DNA from: Thraustochytrium sp. TN22
Lineage: Eukaryota > Sar > Bigyra > Thraustochytrida > Thraustochytriidae
Direction of reading: 5' to 3'
Length of the DNA: 32,785 bases
Assembly: GCA_013306675.1 (NCBI GenBank)
Contig: JABLUY010000329.1
Span: forward strand, 1 to 32,785
Part shown: one piece after another, positions 25,074 through 32,785 of the stretch
Position numbering within the stretch: position 1 is the first letter of the stretch
How the letters are laid out: the number at the start of each line of letters is the position of its first letter
Notes under the pieces: model-generated
Told to the model about the DNA's origin: nothing
What the model saw: only the letters and a program-made list of their open reading frames with translations
The model's database searches: none
Position numbers and translations under genes: made by a program

Positions 25074-27634
25074 TCATGTGACGACGTCAGCCTGGTTGGC
25101 TGCCGCGCTTTCATCGGCGGCGGCGGCCTCCGCCGCCTCCTCCTGCTCCTGTGGGGTGGGTTTGATGAGCATGAAGATGACGCGAGCCTTGTGTGTCTCG
25201 GAGAAGTTGCGCAGACCGTAGCTGGTGTAGCGCGGGACCCAGAAGTGGTCGCCAGGGCCAAGCTTGAAGCAGGAGTCTTCGACCTGGACTACGAGGGCGC
25301 CTGGCTGTGCGTCTGTGACCACGAAGACCTGGGTGAACCCGAGCGAGCCCTCAAAGGGCTTGGAGCCCAGCGGCGGCAGCTCGCAAATGCCGGAGATGAA
25401 GCGGTCGTCCTCGAAGGCGGCGCCCGCGCGCGCGTTGGAGGCGGGCACGGACTTGCCATCTTCCGTGTCGAAGCGCGTGACGTCGTCCGAGGGCATGTCC
25501 TCGAGGTCAAAGTCGGTGGCGCGTCGCACGACGATGGACTTGATGATGGAGTTCGACTCCGGGACCGTGTGCTGGACAGGCTCAAAGGGATCCTGTGTCA
25601 CCAGATCGCGCGGCAGGCGCACGGGCTTGGTGTCCTGGAAGTCGAGCTCCTCCGCCTTGACCTTTGCTCGGCTGCGCGCCTTGGCACGCGAGCGGCTGGC
25701 GTCTACCGTGCTGGTGGTGGCGAGCGAGCGGCGGCGCATGCGCAGCGGCGCGGGTGTGTGGAAGGTGGCGGGCTTCTCAGCGCCCACGACCTCGTCGATG
25801 ACGATACCAAGCTCCTTGTCCCGCTTGCGGCGTTGGATGAGGCGCTCGCCCTTCCAGTGGTCGAGGACGGCCCAGCGCTTGCGCTTGGAGCGCCGCATCC
25901 CGGGCGTCGGCGGCTCCTTGGACGGGTCGAACATGGGCTCGATGAGTCGCCGCGGCTTGCGCTCCGCCGTGCGGTATGCGACCTCGCTCCTGTCGGTCGC
26001 TGGCGTCATGGCGTCATCGCGGAAGGACTGCGACACGGGTGTTCCGGTCGCGGCGGTGTCGCGTGACTTGCGCGTGGCCGCGGAGGTGGCGTACGAGGAC
26101 GACGCGCTCGAAGAGCGCAGTTCCGAGCTCCCCGCGGACCTGGATGTGGCAGGGGTGCGCGTTGGCGTCGAGGAGCCGCGGTCGCGGCGAGCGGAGCTTG
26201 CGGGCGTGGAGGCGGCCAGCTCCTCCGCCTCCTCCTCGCTGGAGTCGGGGTCAAAGGCGGCCAGGGGCGTGGGCGAGTCCGGCACGCCGCTCGAGGATAC
26301 CGCTGGACTGCGCGCGGGCGACCTGCGGTGCTGCTGGCTGTCATCGTCCGTGGACGCGTCGGACGCGACCAGGGCGTCCTCCTGCTCGTCGGGTCGAAGC
26401 AGCTTCGGCGAGCGGGCCGCCGAAAGGCGGCTCACGGACTTGTGGTGCGTCTTGGGGCTCGCTGGCGACCGCGGGCCGGCGATGCTCTCCGGGGGGGACT
26501 GTGCCTCGACCTTGCGGGAGAAGCGCACGCTCTTGGTGGTCGAGGGTGCTGCGCGCGGCGTCCGGCGCAGGGCGCTGCGTGGCGGCGTGCGTTTCGCGGC
26601 CGCGACTCGCGAGGGCGCCACGGCCACGAGCGGGACCGGCGGCGGCGCCCGCGACGCGGCGATGAGCTTGCGAATGCCCATTTCGTCCTCGTCCGAGGAG
26701 TCCACGGGCGAGTCCGCCGCCTCCTCCTTGATGAGGGGCGCGCGGGCGGCAGGGCTCTTTGCTGTCGAGGACGCGGCCGTTTCCGGGGGCGTGGGCGGCA
26801 GCAATCGGATGCCGACGGCAGGAGATCGAGCCGCCGCTGGGGGCGTAGGTGGCATCAGTCGGATGTCGACGCCCTGCTTGGACCTTTCGAAAGCGAACCC
26901 GTCGTCCTCCTTGCTTTCCGCCTCGATCTTTTCCTGCTTGTGCTTGGCGCGTCGCCGCGCGGGCGTAGCAGACAGCGGCGGCGAGGACGGCGGCGGCAGC
27001 GGCGTCCCAAGCTCGTCTTCCTCTTCATCCTCTTGGTCGTCGTCCTCGTCGTCCTCGTCGTCGACGTCATCATCATCATCGTCCGCGTTGATGTCGCCGA
27101 GCATGACCTTGCGCGGACGGCGGTTCCCGCTGCGCGTCTTGCGCTCGCTGCTCCAAAAGGCGCCAACGGAGTCCATGCCGAGCGAGTCCTTGCGCGGCGC
27201 CTCGCGCGCGAGCGCAGCTGCGGTGCCATGGTCGTTGCTGGGCTTTGCGCGCTCGCGCTGCCGCCGTGGGCCCGCCCGGCGCTCGCGCTTCACCGCGGGC
27301 GTGCGCGCGGGGGGGCTGGCCGCCGCCACGGCAGCGCCCTCGTCCTCCCCGGCCGCCGCGGCGGCGGCTGCCTCGTCCTCCTCGCCGAGCCCGCCGTCGA
27401 GGGTCCTCCGCTGCGTGTCGTCGCACCGGCGTCATCTTCGCGGTTAGTCTCCTCTGGGGCGCATTCTGGCCTTCGCACCGCGCGCTCGCTCGCTCGCCCG
27501 CCCGCCTCACGTACCCTAGCGTGCCTCCCGGTGCCGGCCCTGCCGCCCGCGCGGCGCCGCCCCGCCGCCGCCGCCGCCGCCGCCGCCGGGCCCCCGCTCA
27601 TCTCGCAACTCGCCAAGCGACTTTGCTTTTCCAT
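25074..27634 (-). CDS. CENPC: Centromere protein C (CENP-C / Mif2), 2 exons
   Basis: CENP-C binds CENP-A nucleosomes and scaffolds the inner kinetochore. Exon 1 (27634-27515) and exon 2 (27410-25074) join in phase through a 104-bp GTACGT...CAG intron with an ACTAAC branch-like site, giving 818 residues. A second in-frame ATG at 27601 would give 807. Seen: a Gly/Ala/Arg-rich N-terminus; a disordered Ser/Pro/Arg-rich body with an Asp run (about 150-170) and many SP/TP sites; the CENP-C motif RRSKRKRWAVLDHWKGER (from about 546), which matches the nucleosome-binding consensus; and a C-terminal cupin domain (about 690-790; GICELPPLGSKPFEGSLG, FKLGPGDHFWVPRYTSYGLRN), the dimerisation fold of CENP-C/Mif2. 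Without the splice, exon 2 has no ATG and meets a stop just upstream of the acceptor, which supports the intron. Confidence 0.93.
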
Positions 27635-28347
27635 CGGCCAGCCCGTTTACCGCCACTCGCGAAAGCGGGCTTGCCGCGCTTTGCGCCTCTTTTCTGCGCG
27701 CGCTTTGCCCTACTTGCGCCCTGCGCGGTGACGGCGGTGGGAAAAACCGATGGCGCATCAAAAGTTCCGTACGGCATGCGGCGGCATTGCGGCCGCATGC
27801 GGCAGGACCGAGCGAGAATCAGTACATAACGTCAACGTACTCGTGAGCACTGCAGTGGCTGCAGCGCGTTGCGGCAGAGTGCGATACACGTCGCGGACGC
27901 CCTTGAACAAAGAAGACCTCCTGGCTGAGCCTGGCTGCAGTGGTTCTCCATCATCATCCACTGGGCAACGGGCTCGATTTGGCAGGAAAGACGCATGAGT
28001 CATGTCGTGGTTGAACGTAGCTCTCAGCCTGAGCGCGCCAACACAGCGTCACCAGCTGCTGCGCATTGACAGTGGCCATGCCAACGACCTTGAACCCGGA
28101 CAAGAAGAAGTAAGCTTAGGCCTACCATGGTACCAATAGAACAACAAGAAGAAGAAGAAGAGGAGGAAGATCAGGAACAAGGAGTTCGGGGAATTGTGGA
28201 GCGTGGCGCGGACGCCGGACGGCAGCGCGCAGAGCTCGAAGCGTCGCAGGCAAGCGTCGAGCCAGCAGCGCGTGAGCGGCCAGGCGGGCGGGCGAAGCGA
28301 GCGGAAGCGGGCGAGGAGCAGGCCGCGGGCAGCGGGCAGCGGGCACG
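27635..28347. promoter_or_regulatory. Divergent region, CENP-C / small membrane protein
   Basis: These 713 bp separate head-to-head starts. They include a 9-bp inverted repeat GCATGCGGC / GCCGCATGC (27774-27800) and a GAA-rich stretch at about 28138-28175. A plus-strand frame from 28127 (MVPIEQQEEEEEEEDQEQG) overlaps the next gene's start in another frame and could be an upstream ORF. No conserved gene is seen. Confidence 0.5.
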
Positions 28348-28875
28348 ATGCCGATGCGGCTGGACGAGGTGCTGCGCGTGGAGCGCGAGCTGGACGACGA
28401 CGAGACCATGCCGCCGCACCCGGGCGCGGCCCTGGTCGCGCACGTGGTGACGCGCGGCGCGGGCGTGGGCAGCCTGGCGCTGGGCCTGCTGGGCGTGGGC
28501 GCGGGCCTCTTCCGGCGGTCGCTGGCGACGACCATCCGGTTCTCAGTGGCCGGGACGGCGCTGGGCGCGGCGGCCGGGACGGGCATGATCGCGTCGACGG
28601 CGATGCGCAAGGAGAACTTCGACCCGGACGGCGTGCGCGACCGCGCGCTGCGACTGGCCAACAACCCGGCGCAGGCCCGCTTCGACGACCGCGTGCTCAT
28701 GGTGGTGCCCGGGTTGTCTGTGGCGGCGGCCGTGGCGCCGTTCCCTGTGAGCTTGCCGATGCGCGTGCTCTTCGGCGCCGGCCTCGGGTTCGACGTGTGC
28801 TTCCTGGGCATGGTGCAGGACATTTCGGAGCAGAAGCGCAAGCTGAAGGAGACCGAGCTGCGCACGATGGAGTAG
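28348..28875 (+). CDS. Small Gly/Ala-rich membrane protein, family not recognised
   Basis: A 175-residue protein that I cannot assign. Seen: a charged N-terminus (LDEVLRVERELDDDETMPPHPG); then about four hydrophobic, glycine-rich segments (roughly 28-54, 64-86, 115-131, 135-156) with small-residue spacing (GVGSLALGLLGVGAGL; GTALGAAAGTGMIAS); and a charged C-terminal helix (DISEQKRKLKETELRTME). Glycine-rich paired helices of this kind are found in Tim17-type and other small mitochondrial inner-membrane proteins, but no signature allows a name. Codon use resembles its neighbours. It converges on GFAT with only 82 bp between the stops. Confidence 0.75.
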   Translation: MPMRLDEVLRVERELDDDETMPPHPGAALVAHVVTRGAGVGSLALGLLGVGAGLFRRSLATTIRFSVAGTALGAAAGTGMIASTAMRKENFDPDGVRDRALRLANNPAQARFDDRVLMVVPGLSVAAAVAPFPVSLPMRVLFGAGLGFDVCFLGMVQDISEQKRKLKETELRTME

Positions 28876-28957
28876 AGAAAACTCTGTGGTATTACAGCAG
28901 AAAACCAGGTCATGTCTGTTCTTACACGTCTCCTGGCATACATCGCCCCTCGCTGAC

Positions 28958-29255
28958 TCATTCGACGGTGACGCTCTTGGCAAGGTTGCGAGGCGTGTCA
29001 ATCTCGCAGCCGCGGTAGTTGGCAATGTAGTAGGAGAGGAGCTGGAGCGGGACACAGGTGATCATGGGGGAAAAGTAATCGAGCGTGGCGGGCGTCTCAA
29101 TGACGAACTCGGCGAGCTCGTCAAGATCCCGGTTGCCCTCGTCCGTGATGATAATGACGGACCCCTTGCGCGCGACCACCTCTTGCACGCCGGACTTGAC
29201 CTTCTCGTAGATGGCGTCGGACTTGGGTGCGAGGACGACGACGGGCATCATCTCG

Positions 29256-29288
<33 letters not shown>

Positions 29289-29289
29289 G

Positions 29290-29320
<31 letters not shown>

Positions 29321-31042
29321 AATCTCCTTGAGCTTGAGGGCGCCCTCGAGCGCGACCGGGAAGTTGTAGCCGCGGCCGAGGTAGAGGAAGTTGTGCGCGT
29401 AGCGGTACGTGGATGCCATCTTCTGAAGCTGTGCCAGGTTGGCGTCGTTGAGCATGGCTTGGATCTTGTTGGGGACCTGGAAGAGCTCGAGGCCGAGCGC
29501 GCCAGCCTCCTCCGGGCCGAGCGCGCCGGTCTGCGTGGCGAGCACGAGCGAGAACATGCAGAGCGCGGCAACCTGGCCAGTGAAGGCCTTGGTGGAGGCG
29601 ACGCCGATCTCGGGGCCGATGTGCAGGTACATGCCGGCGTGCGTCTCGCGCGCGATGCTGGAGCCAACGACGTTGACGATGCCGAGGCAGAGACAGCCGT
29701 GGCGCTTGGCGACGCGGATCGCCTCGAGCGTGTCGGCGGTCTCGCCGGACTGGCTGATGACGATGACGACGTCTTCCTTGAAGAGCACTGGGTTGCGGTA
29801 GCGGAACTCGGAGGCGTACTCGACCTCGACCGGGATCTTGGCCATGGACTCGATCAGGTACTCGCCGACGAGCGCCGAGTGCCACGAGGTGCCGCACCCG
29901 CAGATGATGATGCGGCGCGCCTTGGCGATGCGCTCCAGGTGCGGCTGCAGACCACCAAGCGTGACCTTGCCGGTGCGCGGATCGAGGCGACCGCGCATGC
30001 AGTCGCGCAGCACCTTGGGCTGCTCCATGATCTCCTTGAGCATAAAGTGCGGGTAGCCGCCCTTCTCGATGGTCTCCAGATTCATCTTGAGCTCGTGCAG
30101 CTGGCGGATGACGGCGGCAGAGATGGCCCGGTTCGACAGCGTCTTTTGCCGCATGATGCGCGAGTCGAGCCGCGAGGACGCCATCGGGCCCTCATCCTCC
30201 GAGGACGCCACCCCCGTGTCGCCAGCGCCGCCGCCCGAGTCGGGCTCCGCAGCGGGCGCCGTGTCGGCATTCTCCACCAGCAGGTGGTCGCGCTTCATGC
30301 TGGCCACGGTGTACTTGAAGACAGGCGCCGTGCTGGCCTCGCCCTCGCCGCCGGCGAAGCCGCCGCCGACGCGCTGGCAGCTCACAATGTCCTCCTCTTC
30401 CAGGTAGAGCACCTTGTCAGTGAGGCCGACCACGGCCGTGGCGTCCGAGGCCAGCACGAGGAAATCGTCCGCCACGCCCAAGATGAGCGGCGACCCGCGG
30501 CGCGCGCCCACAAGCTCGTCCGGGTGGTCCTCGTCCAGAACCGCGATACCGTAGGCGCCGCGCACCTGCGTGAGCGCGAGGCTGACGGCGCCCGCCAGCG
30601 AAAGGTTGGGCTCCAGCGTCTGCACGTGCCGGATGAGCACTGCCAGAACCTCCGTGTCGGTATCCGAGGAAAACGTGTAGCCGAGCGCCGTGAGCTTCTT
30701 CTTGAGGCTGGTGTGGTTCTCGATGATGCCGTTGTGCACGATGACCAGCTTGCCGTCCGAGGACGCGTGCGGGTGCGCGTTGCGTGCGGTCGGTGGGCCG
30801 TGCGTGGCCCAGCGCGTGTGCGCAATGCCCACGCTGGCGCGGCCCTCCAGCGCGCGCCCGGCCACTGCCTGCTTCAGGTTCACCACCTTGCCGGCCTGCT
30901 TCTCCACCTCCAACTTGCACTCATCATCCGTGATGACCGCCATCCCGGCGGAGTCGTACCCACGATACTCCATACGCTCCAGGCCCTCGATCAGCACTTG
31001 CACCGTGTTGCCGAGGCCGAGGTACGCGATGATGCCGCACAT
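28958..31042 (-). CDS. GFPT: Glutamine-fructose-6-phosphate aminotransferase (isomerizing), GFAT
   Basis: GFAT makes glucosamine-6-phosphate from fructose-6-phosphate and glutamine, the entry step to UDP-GlcNAc for chitin, N-glycans and GPI anchors. The 694-residue length is typical for eukaryotic GFAT. The start is the ATG of MCGIIAYLG, because Cys2 becomes the N-terminal nucleophile of the glutaminase domain. A frame extension upstream lacks an ATG. Seen: glutaminase motifs RMEYRGYDSAG, HTRWATHG and HNGIIEN; a Ser/Gly-rich insertion (about 235-300) of the kind in which eukaryotic enzymes are regulated; two SIS domains with SQSGETADTLEA, ASTKAFTGQVAAL and HAEGYAAAEMKHGPIALI; and the canonical C-terminus LAKSVTVE. 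Confidence 0.98.
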
Positions 31043-31781
31043 CTTGCCTTGGCCGCCTTTGGTCGCCTTTGGTCGCCTTGCTTGCAAGGAGGATGAGCGC
31101 GAAGGCCCTGGAGCTTTTCAGGTTCTAAAACTGCCTGCGGGCAGCAGTGTCACCTCTCGCTAGCTAGCTAGAGACCAGACTAGGTCTTGTGCTCCCTCTC
31201 CAGCGTGGAAACCTGCTCCCTCTCCAGCGTGGAAGCCTGCCCGCGGGCGGCGGTGGCGTGGCCAGGAGCCGCTCACGGGCCCACTTGCCGTACCCGTCGA
31301 AATGCCAGACTGGAACCCGCGCTCTCCAGCGTGGCCAAGCCTGCACGCAAGCGGCGAGGAGCGCGGCTCGCCTCTCCGCAGGCCGCCGCTCCCGGATCAG
31401 CCTCTGCCCGGCGCCCGCCGGGTCCCGCTGCAGGCTCTGCAAGGTCGTCGGCGGCGTCGGCGGCGCCGGCGAGTCAGCTCTTCGTCGGGCACTATCCAAA
31501 AGTGGCCCAACGGGTGCGCGCGAGCTGAGCGTATGCTGAGCCTGAGGTGAGCTGAGCCTGAGCTCGAGGCCGCCGCCGCACGGCGGCGCAAGGCGTGGGC
31601 GAGGAGAGGCGCGGCGGCTACAGAGAACGTGACTGGTATGAATGCGTACAAAATAGGATTCCTTTCTCGCCATGATCGCGAACTACGTTGGTCTGCGAGA
31701 GTCGAGGCGGCGCAGCAGAAACGGAAGGCTGGCTGGCTCGCTCTGCGCAGTGCCTGACGCCGCGGCAGTCGTTTCCTTCGC
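31043..31781. promoter_or_regulatory. Upstream region of GFAT and 3' flank of the last gene
   Basis: These 739 bp lie between two minus-strand genes. They contain TAGC repeats (31159-31170), a 24-bp tandem duplication (31190-31237) with a third partial copy near 31321, and a GAGCTGAGC-type repeat (about 31525-31565). No gene is recognised. Confidence 0.55.
31190..31237. repeat. 24-bp tandem duplication
   Basis: Units 31190-31213 and 31214-31237 share TGCTCCCTCTCCAGCGTGGAA and differ by one base. A related partial copy (GCTCTCCAGCGTGGCC) lies near 31321. Confidence 0.93.
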
Positions 31782-32326
31782 TCAGAGCATGTTCACGTCG
31801 TCGTCCTCGTCTTGGCCCGCGGTGCCGTCCTCCTCGCTGAGGATCTCAATCTGCGGCGAGGGTTGCAGCGGGTCGTTGTTGTAGGAGTTGATGTTGTAGT
31901 TGGCGCCAAAGCCATTGCTCTTGGGCCAGGCGTTGCGGTCTTTGGGCACGAGCGCGCGCTTGCCATCGTAAGGCACCATTTGCAACTGCGACGGATCGAA
32001 GTTCACCGGACCCACGGAGCCGTCGCAGATGCGCGGGAAAGCGATCGCGGACTCGAACCGCTGCGGCGGCTCCGGCCCAAAGGGCCGCCGGTACGGCACC
32101 ATTTGCAACATGGATGGGTCGATGTCCCCGCCAGCGCCGCCCGAGACGCCCGCCATGGGCGTCGCGGCGGCAGCCGCGTCCGGAGATTTGGGCCCTTGGA
32201 AGAAGGCCGCGTCCCCGACCTCGCTCGGGTCCAAGCGCGCCCGCTTGGACTGCAGCGCCGCGGCGGCGGGCGTCATCTGCGCCATGGCCGCGCCTGCGTC
32301 CATGTCGCCCGCCCTGCGCTTGCGCG

Positions 32327-32367
<41 letters not shown>

Positions 32368-32708
32368 AGCCACGGCTGCCAGTTCGCTGGTGGCGCGGCC
32401 GCGGCCGCGTCCGGGGCGTCCGTGCGCATGCGCTTCGCCGCCCGGTCAGCGCCGAGCAGGCCGTCCGGCCTCTCGTGCACCGCACCGACGCCCTGCGCCT
32501 GCGGCCATCCCTGCCCGGCGCCCGCGCCGGCGCCCGCGCCCGCGCCCACGCGCGCGCGCTTGAAGCCGGCGGCCTCGCGGCCGCCCACGCCCACGCCCAT
32601 GCCCATGGCGCCGGGCCCGTCGTCGCCGCCGCCCGCGCCGCGCTTCAGCCCGCGCGCGCCCAGGCCCCAGCCCTGCATGCCGCGCGCCGCCGCCGCCTCC
32701 AGCGTCAT
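31782..32708 (-). CDS. Low-complexity, probably nuclear protein with polyQ and repeated short motifs; not recognised
   Basis: A 308-residue protein that I cannot assign to a family. Seen: a Gly/Ala-rich N-terminal third with GAGAGAGAGAG; a polyglutamine run (about 115-127, CAG codons); four basic clusters resembling nuclear localisation signals (FKRARVG, AAKRMRTD, ARKRRAGD, SKRARLD); a decapeptide DPSxLQMVPY that occurs twice (from 197 and from 238); an Asn/Tyr-rich patch NYNINSYNND; and an acidic C-terminus ending DEDDDVNML. The pattern suggests a nuclear regulatory or scaffold protein. The ATG at 32708 is the first in frame, 77 bases from the window edge, so an upstream exon cannot be excluded. 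Confidence 0.7.
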
Positions 32709-32785
32709 GGCGCCGCGCCGCCGCCGCTCCGGGACTGCCGCCGCGCCGCGCCGCGCCGCGCCGGCCGCCGCGAGATCCGGCCTGC

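Noticed and set aside
24671-25261. Minus-strand frame with a Cys/His-rich segment (CNRCSARPRALC...CPACG)
   Set aside because: It resembles a zinc finger, but the rest of the frame is low complexity and it overlaps the CENP-C 3' end. Too weak to call.
25264-27447. A 727-codon plus-strand frame opposite CENP-C
   Set aside because: It is a Ser/Arg-rich mirror of the GC-rich CENP-C coding strand with no domain. The minus strand carries the CENP-C motif and cupin domain.
28127-28450. Plus-strand frame MVPIEQQEEEEEEEDQEQG ahead of the small membrane protein
   Set aside because: Overlaps that gene in another frame and becomes Arg/Ala noise after the Glu run. At most an upstream ORF.
28886-31096. 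A long plus-strand frame opposite GFAT
   Set aside because: It is an antisense shadow. The minus strand encodes an unmistakable GFAT.

Overview
This is a GC-rich nuclear window from a eukaryote that very probably builds motile flagella. It encodes a DHHC palmitoyltransferase, VPS4, CENP-C, an inhibitor-2 family protein and a eukaryotic-type GFAT. It also encodes flagellar proteins: a DRC9/IQCG-type nexin-dynein regulatory complex subunit, a PPIL6-type cyclophilin and what looks like a CatSper auxiliary subunit. Introns are few and short (three inferred, 92 to 209 bp, GT-AG, two with GTACGT donors and CTAAT/CTAAC branch-like sites). Trinucleotide and GA/CT microsatellites are abundant, and acidic Asp runs recur in unrelated proteins. 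A free-living or zoosporic flagellate protist (stramenopile, haptophyte, apusomonad or early fungal relative) fits. I cannot name the species.

Layout from left to right: DHHC palmitoyltransferase (+, 54-1511); rhomboid/UBAC2-like pseudoprotease (-, three exons, 2175-3522); inhibitor-2 of PP1 (+, 3886-4389); DRC9/IQCG (-, 4968-6302); PPIL6-like cyclophilin (+, 6898-7920); CatSper-like ectodomain protein (-, 7985-11797); a duplicated 3' end and then the full copy of a large acidic, possibly claspin/Mrc1-like protein (-, 12534-16103); VPS4 (+, 16797-18119); an inverted, internally deleted VPS4 copy (-, about 18190-18738); a polyQ / TIR-like / TPR protein with a perfectly repeated 126-bp unit (+, 19345-23061); decayed coding remnants (23062 to about 24570); CENP-C (-, two exons, 25074-27634); a small unrecognised membrane protein (+, 28348-28875); GFAT (-, 28958-31042); and an unrecognised polyQ nuclear-type protein (-, 31782-32708).

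Genes mostly alternate in strand, so neighbours share short divergent promoters and run tail to tail. Three consecutive genes (DRC9, PPIL6, CatSper-like) point to the axoneme or flagellar membrane, with DRC9 and PPIL6 sharing one promoter. The second theme is local duplication: gene 3' ends are duplicated in tandem (PPIL6/CatSper stops, claspin-like C terminus) or inverted (VPS4), and the TPR array is an extreme tandem expansion.

The strongest candidates for something undescribed are: (1) the TIR-like plus high-identity TPR protein, whose architecture recalls recognition receptors; (2) the inverted MIT-only VPS4 copy, which could give a decoy protein or a hairpin RNA; (3) a four-cysteine, zinc-ribbon-like insertion in VPS4; and (4) the duplicated claspin-like terminus, in which every coding difference is synonymous.
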